A stretch of DNA of 64,000 nt from a bacterium (lineage in GTDB: Bacteria; Gemmatimonadota; Gemmatimonadetes; Gemmatimonadales; Gemmatimonadaceae), in the NCBI GenBank assembly GCA_021813725.1, contig JAKAJN010000002.1, positions 18,021-82,020 of the forward strand. Reading direction: 5' to 3'. The notes below the pieces were generated by a model that was not told where the DNA came from, ran no database searches, and was given only the letters and a program-made list of their open reading frames with translations. Shown one piece after another: positions 35,704-44,088 of the stretch (the first letter of the stretch is position 1; each line of letters starts with the position of its first letter). The position numbers were made by a program, and so were the translations under genes.

Positions 35704-36078
35704 GGTTGGCTCGTAGGGGGACTGCGGGGGGAGACGTCGGCAATCCCCTGCCGTTAATCCGCCGTGTCCCTGGCGCGGCGTCAAGCACGCGACGTCGCGC
35801 CGCGCCGGTGACGTGGATCACGCAAGAAATGATGACCGCTGCACCGGCGCGAACTCGGGCGTTGTGCGTGGAGCAAGGCACTGTGCGCTGGTGTATGAAG
35901 GACGTCTGCCGCGCACGTCGTTGCGCGGCCCACTGCAGGTATGCCGGCGACGCGCGCACTCTCAGAGGGAGCGACGCGCGCGATGCGATGCCGTGACGGG
36001 TTCGTGGCACGTGCAGCGTGACGCGGTTCGGATCTTGCAGGTAATCATCAATAGGAGGATCGCCCCCTTGGAGGAAGT
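35704..36078. other. 375-base intergenic region
   Basis: Divergent region between the DUF1800 gene and the unknown gene at 36079. I see no convincing gene, RNA or repeat. A ribosome site GGAGGAAGT lies directly before 36079, and another AGGAGG about 28 bases upstream of it has no matching start. Confidence 0.5.
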
Positions 36079-36621
36079 ATGGATGTCCTGGTGATGGTCG
36101 AGGAGCAGCCGCCCGAACACTCGAGCGTGCTCGCGCACGTCAGCTCCGTGCCGTCGCCGCTTACGCTGGAGCGTCCGTCGCGCGACGTCGTCACGCTCTA
36201 CGGCATCCCGAGCCCGGAATCGCTGGCCCTGGCACTCGCCGCGGCGCTCGAATCGCGGCGCTCGGCCGATGACCACGCCGATACGGTCCGCCACGTGGGC
36301 GTCTGGCCGGAGCGCGGTGCGGTTGGCGATGCAGCTTGGCGCGACCAAGCGACGGGCGAACTCGTAACGCGAGATCTGCAGATTCCCCTCGCCGTACTCG
36401 CCGAGACTGCGCAGTCGCTGTTGCTCGAAGGCGGCCAGGCGATTCGCCGCCTCGTCGGCGGGCTGTTGATGCCTGACTGGCCCGAGGGCACGCGTCGCGC
36501 TGTCTCGTTCTCGTTTACCCCTTCGCCGGTATACGCATCGACCGCGGCCTCCGAAGCGGTGCTGGCCGTCCTGCGTGAGGCCGAGGGGCTCACGTACGAA
36601 CTGGACTCGGACGAGAACTGA
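36079..36621 (+). CDS. Hypothetical protein
   Basis: A 180-residue soluble, acidic protein with a GGAGG ribosome site six bases before the ATG and a strong terminator after the stop, so it is probably a single-gene unit. I recognise no family. The sequence has an alpha/beta pattern: a central LYGIPSPESLALALAAALE and a helix LAVLAETAQSLLLEGGQAIRRLVGG. There is no signal peptide, membrane helix or obvious catalytic motif. Confidence 0.6.
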   Translation: MDVLVMVEEQPPEHSSVLAHVSSVPSPLTLERPSRDVVTLYGIPSPESLALALAAALESRRSADDHADTVRHVGVWPERGAVGDAAWRDQATGELVTRDLQIPLAVLAETAQSLLLEGGQAIRRLVGGLLMPDWPEGTRRAVSFSFTPSPVYASTAASEAVLAVLREAEGLTYELDSDEN

Positions 36622-36643
36622 CGTCAGCCAGCAGATGATGCCG

Positions 36644-36671
36644 CGGCCCGCCCCAAAGGCGGGCCGTGTTG
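36644..36671 (+). terminator. Intrinsic terminator hairpin
   Basis: A perfect 9-bp stem CGGCCCGCC / GGCGGGCCG with a five-base loop, followed by TGTTGTT. It follows the hypothetical gene and precedes the EF-G paralogue. Confidence 0.7.
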
Positions 36672-36857
36672 TTCTCGTCGGAACGAGGAAGCGGCAGGGG
36701 CGCAGGGACAAGGCACGAGAAGCGGAGTCTCCACGCCTCTACCCCCTCCTCGTTCCCCTACACCCGAGTCAGGGGCGCATACCCTTGACGTTCGCCTGAA
36801 CTAATTGGATGCTCCCGTACCTATTAAGCGGCGCCGAATTACCCGGCGGAGGCCCGT

Positions 36858-38963
36858 ATGAAAGAGTACAGGAGTGAGGCGATCAGAAATGTCGCTGTAG
36901 TGGGACACGGGACGAGTGGCAAGACTACACTGGTAGATGCCCTCGCCTTCGTGTCCGGTAGCAGCAAGCGACATGGCCAAGTCAAGGATGGAACCGCGTT
37001 GACCGTGACCTCCCCCGAGGAAATCGAGCGCGGTTTTTCTATCTCTCTGGGCTGCGCGCACGCCGAGTGGCGCGACACCAAGATCAACCTGATCGACACG
37101 CCAGGGTTCCTCGACTTTCAGGGCGACGCCATTGCCGGCCTGACCGCCGCCGACGGCGCGCTGATCACGGTGGCCGCCGCCGCCGGCGTTGAGGTGGGGA
37201 CGGAGCGCATGTTCCGCGAAGCGCTCACGCGGCGCGATCCGGTGCTCTTTACCGTGACGCTGATGGACAAGGAGCACGCTGACTTTGACGCGGCGTACGC
37301 GGCCATCAAGGAAAAGCTCACCAACAAGGTTGTCCCCGTCGAAATTCCCATCGGCGCCGGCCTCGGCTTCAAGGGGATCATCAACCTCTTCACCAAGAAG
37401 GCGCATCTCTTTACGCCCGGTACCAAGACGGGCGAGTACACCGAGACCGACATCCCCGACGCCGAAAAGGCGCGGTTCGAGAAGTACCATCAGGAGATGG
37501 TCGAGGCGATTGCCGCCACCGACGACGCGCTGTTGGAGCGGTTCTTCGGTGGCGAGGAGATTCCGGGCGACGAGGAAATGGCGGCGATGAAGCAGGCGAT
37601 GAAGCGCCAGGAACTCTTCCCGCTGCTCTGCGCCTCCGCCCAGCTCACCTGGGGCACGCGCACCGTGCTCGACTTTCTCGTGCAGTTGATGCCGTCGGCC
37701 TTCGAGATGGAGGAGCAGAAGGCATTCAAGGGCGCCGAGGGCAACAAGACGGTCGACATTCATCCGGACGAGCACGCCCCGTTCAGCGCGCTCTGCTTCA
37801 AGACGATGACCGAGCCGCACGTCGGCGAGGTGACGTACTTCCGCACCTTCAGCGGGACAATCGGCAACGGGCAGGAGGTCTTCAATGCCACGCGCGACGT
37901 CACCGAGAAGCTGATGCACCTGTCGGTCCCGCAGGGGCGTGAGCGCCTCGAGGTGCCGCGCCTCTTCCCGGGCGACATCGGCTGCGTGGCGAAGCTCAAG
38001 AACACCCACACCAACGACACCCTCTCCACCAGGGACCACCCGGTCCGCCTGCCCCAGATTGAGTTCCCGCCACCGCTGGTGACCTACGCGGTGAAGGCCA
38101 CCGTCCATGCCGACGAAGAGAAGCTGCAGGTTGGCATGCACAAGATTCACGACGAGGACCCGACCTTCGAGACGCACTACGACGCCGAGACGCACGAGAC
38201 GATCCTCAGCGGGATGGGCGAGCGCCACGTGGAAGTCGCGATGGCCAAGCTCAAGCGCGTGCTCAACGTGACGGCCACGCTCAAGACGCCGCGCATCGCC
38301 TATCGCGAGACGCTGACCGCGGCGGCCGAGGGGCAGGGGCGGCACAAGAAGCAGTCGGGCGGCCGCGGTCAGTTCGGCGATTGCTGGGTCAAGCTGCGCC
38401 CGGCGCCGCGCGGCAAGGGCTATGAATACGTTGATGCCATCAAGGGCGGGGTGATCCCGCGCCAGTACATCCCCGCGGTGGACAAGGGGGTGCAGGAGGC
38501 CGCCGAACGAGGCATCCTCGCCGGCTACCCCGTGGTGGACTTCATCTGCGAGTGCTTCGACGGCTCCTCGCACTCGGTGGACTCGAACGAAGCGTCGTTC
38601 AAGATGGCGGGCATCCTGGCGTTCAAGAACATCGCCCCCAAGTGCCGCCCCGTGCTGCTCGAACCGCTGCACGAAGTGGAGATTCTCACGCCCGACCTGT
38701 ACCTCGGCGATGTGATGGGCGACATCTCAGGCCGGCGTGGGCAGATCCTCGGCTCGGAGAACCTCGAAGGGATTGGCACCAAGGTAAAGGCCATCGTGCC
38801 GCAGGCCGAGCTCTACCTGTATGCCACCAAACTGCAGTCGATGACACAGGGACGCGGTACCTTCACGCACAAGTTCCACACGTACGAACTGATGCCGCAC
38901 GAGGCCGCGGCGAAGGTGGTTGCGGAGGCGGAGAAGGAGAAGGAGGAGGAAAAAGAGGAGTAA
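36858..38963 (+). CDS. Elongation factor G paralogue (EF-G2-like)
   Basis: A 701-residue translational GTPase-like protein with all EF-G domains. The phosphate loop GHGTSGKTTLVDAL is intact. Two other nucleotide motifs differ from canonical EF-G: the G3 motif is DTPGFLDF, with Phe where the catalytic His stands, and the G4 region reads TVTLMDKEHADF, so the guanine-specific Asn-Lys of NKMD are Thr-Leu. The C-terminus ends in a Lys/Glu tail. It lies outside a str operon, so a normal fusA is expected elsewhere. A GGAGG ribosome site precedes the ATG. Mycobacterial EF-G2 is a known example with little GTPase activity. Confidence 0.88.
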   Translation: MKEYRSEAIRNVAVVGHGTSGKTTLVDALAFVSGSSKRHGQVKDGTALTVTSPEEIERGFSISLGCAHAEWRDTKINLIDTPGFLDFQGDAIAGLTAADGALITVAAAAGVEVGTERMFREALTRRDPVLFTVTLMDKEHADFDAAYAAIKEKLTNKVVPVEIPIGAGLGFKGIINLFTKKAHLFTPGTKTGEYTETDIPDAEKARFEKYHQEMVEAIAATDDALLERFFGGEEIPGDEEMAAMKQAMKRQELFPLLCASAQLTWGTRTVLDFLVQLMPSAFEMEEQKAFKGAEGNKTVDIHPDEHAPFSALCFKTMTEPHVGEVTYFRTFSGTIGNGQEVFNATRDVTEKLMHLSVPQGRERLEVPRLFPGDIGCVAKLKNTHTNDTLSTRDHPVRLPQIEFPPPLVTYAVKATVHADEEKLQVGMHKIHDEDPTFETHYDAETHETILSGMGERHVEVAMAKLKRVLNVTATLKTPRIAYRETLTAAAEGQGRHKKQSGGRGQFGDCWVKLRPAPRGKGYEYVDAIKGGVIPRQYIPAVDKGVQEAAERGILAGYPVVDFICECFDGSSHSVDSNEASFKMAGILAFKNIAPKCRPVLLEPLHEVEILTPDLYLGDVMGDISGRRGQILGSENLEGIGTKVKAIVPQAELYLYATKLQSMTQGRGTFTHKFHTYELMPHEAAAKVVAEAEKEKEEEKEE

Positions 38964-39036
38964 GGCACTGCCGAGGTGCCAACGGCGCGCGACGCAGCAG
39001 ATTGCGTGGCGCGCCGTCGTCGTCGGCGATTGTCGA

Positions 39037-42000
39037 CTAGGGTCGGCGAGGGCTTGCTGGCATGCTGTCGGCGTCAAGCGCCGACCAGTCGATGTCGCGG
39101 CGCACGCCGCTCCAGATGTCGAGCGGACCGACCAAGAGACGGCCGCCGAACCGGTCGTTGCCGGAGATGACGAGAATGAGGCTGTCCGCTGGCGCCGACA
39201 TGGCCGTGGTGGCGAGCGGCTTCGCGTCGAGGGCAAGCGCACAGCGTCCATCGGGCAGGTACTGTAGTCGGATGCGATGCCACGACCCGTTCAGCAACGT
39301 GGGAGTGGCGCGGAACATCGAAGAGAATGACTTCCCTAGCAAGACGAAGTGGTCGCGAAAGGACGCACCTTCGGCGCCCGGTATCGTGATCGCGCAGTTC
39401 GCACCGCCACTTGCCAGATCGCCAGTCCGGTGATCCCAATGGCTCATGAACTCGAGGCGCCGTGCGTCGGTGATCTCGACGATCAGGGTCTGCCACTGCG
39501 ACGCCGTGACCAGCAGTGACACCTCCGCCTCGATTCCAGCGCCGTTCGACGCGGGGAACGCCTTGCGCAGATAGGCGCCCGAGCCATACGAGCCGTCGCC
39601 GTTGGGAAGGAGCGCCGGACCGTGCGGGGTGGGCACGACGATGCCTGCCGGCACACCGAACGGCTGCCAGCGACTTTCCCAGTCTGCCGTCCATCGTTCG
39701 GCGAGCACCGGGCGGGACGCGGCGGCAACAATTCGCACGTGGGCCGAGTCCGTGCGCCAGCCGCCCGCGCTCACGACGATCCACACGGTGCCGACACGAC
39801 GCGGCCGCAGGCGACCAGTGGAGTCCACCGTGGCGATTGCCGTGTCCCTCGACAGCCACCGCAGGTCGTGCAGCCAGGCCGGCGCGCCGTTCGCGCGAGA
39901 CCCGTGTGCAAGCAGCGGATGCGAGATGCCGAGGGCGTAGCCCGCGGGACGTACCTCGAGCCGCAACGTGTCGATCCAGCGACGATCATAGGTTGGAGCC
40001 ACGTGCCGGATAGCACCTCGCAGCGGTGCACCGCGGAATCGCACCGGGCGCGCCGCCGCGGGATCTGATGTGGGGAAGAGGCAGACCGACGGCGTCGCCC
40101 CCTCGGAAAACACGCACTCCCCGACGCCGACACTTCCGTTGATCGCGGTGACCCGCATCGACACCCGTCCGATCGGGCTGCGCAGTCCGGTCGACGCGTC
40201 GACCGCGGTCAGCGTCCCCGTAGAGCTGGCGACCAGCAATCGGCGCTCATCCATCCATCCGATGATGGATTCCTGATGGTGCAAGACATCTCTGAGGCAC
40301 CGCTCGTGCGTGCCATCCACGTCAACCAGGCAGAGTTGGTCGGAGCGCTTGACCGTGTAGTACATGCGCTGGAACGCGAGCTGCGTGCCGTCGGGTCGCC
40401 AGCTCGGGATGCGATCCGACTCTTGCGTGAAGGTCAGGCGGCGAAGGGTCCCGCCGCGGAGATCGCCGGTCACGATATGCATATGGTCGGTGATCGTGTC
40501 GAACCGCGCGGTCAGCCCAGTAAATTGACGTCCATCGGGCGACAGATTTCCGACTCCATCGTCGCCAGCATTCGCCATCGGCAGGTGGCGCCGTCCCAGC
40601 GAGTCGATGAAGATGAACTCATCGCCGAGCACCGGATCGACGAATCCCGCCCACCACTCCTTCGCGTTTGGACTACGCTCCCAGCGTCCCTTCACCCCGC
40701 CCGTTGAACTCGGGAACTGGCTGGCGTCGAGTGCCTTCGCTTCGATCGGTGCGTTGTCGTCCCAGCGAAAGTCCCGCGGGAGCCGCACGCCGACAAGCTG
40801 GCCGCCGCCGGTAGTGCTGTCCACCGTCCAGACGGTGAAGTCCGAGGTCAGCGGCACCGGGGTGCGTCGCCACGCCGCGGTCGCCGCCAGGGTGACAGTT
40901 GCCATGAGGCCGGCTGCCGCTAGCCAGCGTGCGCGCTGGCGTAGCCGCCATGGCGTAGACCGCATCAAGTCGACGACCGCGCGCTGGTCCGCGGCGCGCC
41001 CCAGCAGATCGGCCGCCACGCGCCGGGTGGCGCGGCGGTCTCCGGCACGCCGGCGCGACACCAGGAACCGCTGCCAGACCAGGCGGACGAGCGCCTGATC
41101 GCCCGCCGCGGACGCATGCTCGACCACGCGCCGCAACGCGATCTCGTCCGTGGCGCGCACGAGCATGGCGCGCGCAATCACCGAGTGCATCGCCCGCTGC
41201 TCCACCTGTGGCGTCGCCTGCGCCACGGCGTCCGCAATCTCGTCGTGCGCCACCTGCAACTGCGTGCCGTGACGCAGGACGAATCCCCCGCGCTCCAGCG
41301 TCTCCACGTGTTCGCGAACGCCGTCGGCCTCGTCGCCGACCATCTCCAGCGCCTCGTCCAGCTCGATTGGGCGACCGACCAGCGCGAGTGCCAGCAAGAC
41401 CCGCCGGGCGGCCGGTGCGAGCCGCATCGCTCGTTGCTGCACCGCGCTCCCTTCGCGCAGCGAATCGGTCACGCGCCGGGGGTCGTCGCATTGCCAAGCG
41501 CCGAACTCCGACACGGACAGCTTCCCTTGTTCGAGCGCGTCGTGCAGCGTCTCGACGAGCAGCAGTGGCGATCCGCCGGTCGCGAGCAGCAGCTGCTGCG
41601 GCAGCACGTCGGCCCACGGTGCGGCGGGCAACTCCGCCACCTGCGACACGAACGATGTCACCGCCGCGAGATCGAGCGGCGGCAGTGCGAGCTGCTCGAA
41701 CGACGTGAAGAGCGCGCGCGGATCCGCGACGGGACGCTTGGTCAGCACAACGAGCAGCCCGGCGTGTTCGAGCCGCGACAGTGCCGCGGCCAAGACGCGG
41801 GCCGAGTGCTCGTCCGCCCAGTGCAGGTCGTCAAGCAGAATGGCCGCCGGATGCTCGTCGCTCACCGCGTGCATCAGGTCCACCAGCGCCAGTGCCCGGC
41901 GACGCACCGCCTCCTCTCCCTCGCTCGTGTCGGGCGTCGCCGACGCGTACACGGACGAGAGCGCCGGCGCCAGCGACACGAGCACACCCGCCGACGCCGT

Positions 42001-43026
42001 GGAGATCGCCGCCGCCCCGGGCAGTTCAGCGAGTCCCGACGCGACAACCGCGGCGAACCCGCCGCTGAGGTGGCGGTCGCCGGGGTTGGCGCGCATCAGC
42101 ACGCAGCGCGCTCGCGAGGCGCGCAACCTCGCCTGCACATCGCGCAGGAGCCGGCTCTTTCCGAGGCCCGCGGCGGCCGAAATGGCCACCACGCGCGGCG
42201 TGCCGCCGCGCGCCTGCTCCCACGCGGCCAGAATGTGACTGAACTCCGCCTCGCGCCCCACCAGCTCAGCGGCAATGGACGCCGAGGGGCCCGTCTCGCC
42301 CGGCGTGCGCGCCGCTGGCGAATGACGCGCGGCGCGCAGGGCGGTGATGGTGGCTGCTTCCGGCTCTGACTCCTCGCGTGCCAGGAACGCTTCAAAGTGC
42401 TCCGCTTCGCTCGTCGCGCCCAGGCCGTCACTCCCCGCGATCAGGGTTTCCAGCAGCAGCCGCCAGGTCGCCTGGTCCATCGGGTCCACGTCACGGGCGC
42501 GCCGGGCGAGTTCCTGGGCGTCGCGGAACTTCCCCTCGGAGAGCCACTGGCGGGCGAGCGCGTCCGCGCAGCGCAGGAAGGTCACAGTCAGCCGACGGCG
42601 CTCGAGTTCGCACCACTGCTCGAACTCTGATGCTCCCGGTGCAGCGAAGTCCGGGATGAAGGCACCGGTGTGCCGCTGAACAGCCGTGGCGAAATCAGCG
42701 CGCTGCGCCGCCTGCAAGAACAGGTCGCGATCGCAGCTGAACGGAAGGACAAGCGCGAGCATCTCGTTGGATACCTCGAACAGCCCTTCGCCCAGCTTCT
42801 TCTTGAGGTACCAGACCGTCTGCCGCAGGTTCTGCCGAGCGGCATCGGTCTCGACATCACCCCACAGCAATGCTGCCAGGTGCTCGCGGCTTGCCTTGAG
42901 CCCGGGAATGCACGCCAGGTAGGCAAGCATCGCCACCGGCTTCCCTCGACCCAAGGTGCGCGTGTTCCCTTCGGCGTCCGTCGTCGCCGCTTGCAAGGAA
43001 CCGAGCGTTGTCAGCGTCAGATGCAT
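39037..43026 (-). CDS. Membrane-spanning BTAD (SARP-like) regulator with AAA ATPase and TolB-like propeller
   Basis: A 1329-residue fused regulator. Order: winged-helix DNA-binding domain (about 1-95), bacterial transcriptional activation domain (96-240), AAA/STAND ATPase (about 258-560) with Walker A ISAAAGLGKSRLL near 287 and Walker B-like AILLDDLHWADEHS near 398, a helical segment, one transmembrane helix near 692-712 (WLAAAGLMATVTLAATAAW), TolB/PD40 propeller repeats (LSPDGRQFTGL, PSWRPDGTQLAFQR), a BIG2-like segment near 1075 and a C-terminal concanavalin-like sandwich. Topology predicts DNA binding inside and ligand sensing outside, like ToxR or CadC but with an ATP-dependent switch. 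Repeated half-sites lie upstream. The ligand is unknown. Confidence 0.85.
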   Translation of the reverse strand: MHLTLTTLGSLQAATTDAEGNTRTLGRGKPVAMLAYLACIPGLKASREHLAALLWGDVETDAARQNLRQTVWYLKKKLGEGLFEVSNEMLALVLPFSCDRDLFLQAAQRADFATAVQRHTGAFIPDFAAPGASEFEQWCELERRRLTVTFLRCADALARQWLSEGKFRDAQELARRARDVDPMDQATWRLLLETLIAGSDGLGATSEAEHFEAFLAREESEPEAATITALRAARHSPAARTPGETGPSASIAAELVGREAEFSHILAAWEQARGGTPRVVAISAAAGLGKSRLLRDVQARLRASRARCVLMRANPGDRHLSGGFAAVVASGLAELPGAAAISTASAGVLVSLAPALSSVYASATPDTSEGEEAVRRRALALVDLMHAVSDEHPAAILLDDLHWADEHSARVLAAALSRLEHAGLLVVLTKRPVADPRALFTSFEQLALPPLDLAAVTSFVSQVAELPAAPWADVLPQQLLLATGGSPLLLVETLHDALEQGKLSVSEFGAWQCDDPRRVTDSLREGSAVQQRAMRLAPAARRVLLALALVGRPIELDEALEMVGDEADGVREHVETLERGGFVLRHGTQLQVAHDEIADAVAQATPQVEQRAMHSVIARAMLVRATDEIALRRVVEHASAAGDQALVRLVWQRFLVSRRRAGDRRATRRVAADLLGRAADQRAVVDLMRSTPWRLRQRARWLAAAGLMATVTLAATAAWRRTPVPLTSDFTVWTVDSTTGGGQLVGVRLPRDFRWDDNAPIEAKALDASQFPSSTGGVKGRWERSPNAKEWWAGFVDPVLGDEFIFIDSLGRRHLPMANAGDDGVGNLSPDGRQFTGLTARFDTITDHMHIVTGDLRGGTLRRLTFTQESDRIPSWRPDGTQLAFQRMYYTVKRSDQLCLVDVDGTHERCLRDVLHHQESIIGWMDERRLLVASSTGTLTAVDASTGLRSPIGRVSMRVTAINGSVGVGECVFSEGATPSVCLFPTSDPAAARPVRFRGAPLRGAIRHVAPTYDRRWIDTLRLEVRPAGYALGISHPLLAHGSRANGAPAWLHDLRWLSRDTAIATVDSTGRLRPRRVGTVWIVVSAGGWRTDSAHVRIVAAASRPVLAERWTADWESRWQPFGVPAGIVVPTPHGPALLPNGDGSYGSGAYLRKAFPASNGAGIEAEVSLLVTASQWQTLIVEITDARRLEFMSHWDHRTGDLASGGANCAITIPGAEGASFRDHFVLLGKSFSSMFRATPTLLNGSWHRIRLQYLPDGRCALALDAKPLATTAMSAPADSLILVISGNDRFGGRLLVGPLDIWSGVRRDIDWSALDADSMPASPRRP

Positions 43027-43097
43027 TCTCGGAGCCCGCGTGCAGCGGCCTCAGTCGAGCGGAGGTTCCAAAGAGAGAGTTCTTGACACGCGTATTT

Positions 43098-43135
43098 TCT
43101 GACGCGAGCGTCACAGCCGCGTCAGACCCGTCAGA
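43098..43135 (-). promoter_or_regulatory. Candidate operator for the BTAD regulator
   Basis: Three direct copies of a heptamer (CGTCACA at 43109, CGTCAGA at 43120 and 43129 on the plus strand) at 11- and 9-bp steps, plus a perfect 9-bp inverted repeat TCTGACGCG / CGCGTCAGA (43098-43106, 43118-43126). SARP-family proteins bind heptamer direct repeats at 11-bp steps, so this may be the regulator's own control site; it lies 72-109 bases before its ATG. Confidence 0.5.
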
Positions 43136-43162
43136 TGTTTGCTGAGCCGAACCGGGCGCGTC

Positions 43163-43203
43163 AAAAAGACACGCGGGAGTCAGCGCCGTCGCAGACTCCC
43201 GCG
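43163..43203 (-). terminator. Intrinsic terminator of thyX
   Basis: A perfect 10-bp stem CGCGGGAGTC / GACTCCCGCG with a 12-base loop. Read on the minus strand it is followed by TGTCTTTTTG, giving the expected U tract. It separates thyX from the BTAD regulator. Confidence 0.85.
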
Positions 43204-43239
43204 TTACTACGTCCCGGACGTGCGCAACGTTGCGTGGAG

Positions 43240-43995
43240 TTACACCTTATGATAGGTGATCCGCGCCGACTCCACCCGGTCCTCGGCCGTGTAGACTTCG
43301 AAGTCCGAGAAGAAGCCCGGCGCCTCGGTCTGCAGCACCCGCAAGATCAGCACGGCAAGCCGGCGGATCTCCTGCTCGGCCCCCTCGCCTGCGCGCAGTT
43401 CGAGCATGGTGCGCCACGCGCGCGCGTTGGCCGTCACCACAATCTTGGTCTCCGTCGAGTTCGGCAGCACGCCGCGCGCCGCCTCCCGTGCCATCTTGCG
43501 CCGGTGCACCTTGTCGGCCACCCAGCTGTAGCGCTCCATCAGCTTCTCGACCAGCGCGATGTACGTCGCCTGCGCCGACTCCACCTGGGCCTTCCACTGC
43601 GCTACGAGCGCGTCATCGCCCTGAATGGCCGGCGGAATCACGAAGGCGGCGTCACTCTCATCCACGTACCGCTGCGAGAGCTGCGAGTACGCGAAGCCGG
43701 CGCGGTGCCGCACCAGTTCGTGCGTCAGCGAACGGCTGATCCCCTCGAGCAGGAGCGAGAAGTTGGCATGCTCGAGCACCGAACCATGCCCCTGCTTCTT
43801 GATGTTCTCCAGATAGTCGCGCGTCGAGCGGTTCGCCGGATTCCGCTGGCTCATGTAGCACAGCCGGCCAGCAAACTCGGAGAGCCGCTCGCCGTCGGTA
43901 CTGTCGCCCTGCCAGTGCACCGGCAGATGCGCGGGCTCGGTGAACTGCGGGCGAGACAGGACGGAGACCTTGGGCTCAGCGTAGAAATGCGGCAT
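43240..43995 (-). CDS. thyX: Flavin-dependent thymidylate synthase ThyX
   Basis: FAD enzyme that makes dTMP from dUMP using methylene-tetrahydrofolate and NAD(P)H. 251 residues. The signature region reads ELVRHRAGFAYSQLSQRYV; here eight residues separate RHR from the conserved Ser instead of the usual seven. QGHGSVLEHANFSLLLEG and NARAWRTMLELR are typical of the flavin- and dUMP-binding parts. The ATG has a CAAATT element seven bases upstream and no ribosome site. A good terminator follows. Confidence 0.93.
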   Translation of the reverse strand: MPHFYAEPKVSVLSRPQFTEPAHLPVHWQGDSTDGERLSEFAGRLCYMSQRNPANRSTRDYLENIKKQGHGSVLEHANFSLLLEGISRSLTHELVRHRAGFAYSQLSQRYVDESDAAFVIPPAIQGDDALVAQWKAQVESAQATYIALVEKLMERYSWVADKVHRRKMAREAARGVLPNSTETKIVVTANARAWRTMLELRAGEGAEQEIRRLAVLILRVLQTEAPGFFSDFEVYTAEDRVESARITYHKV

Positions 43996-44088
43996 CGGGG
44001 TGAATTTGAGGTTGACGAAAAGTAGGGGAATGCCATTCGAAGCGTGAGCCGTCCCGGCCGCAGCGCCACCGCACCTCGAAAGCGCGTC

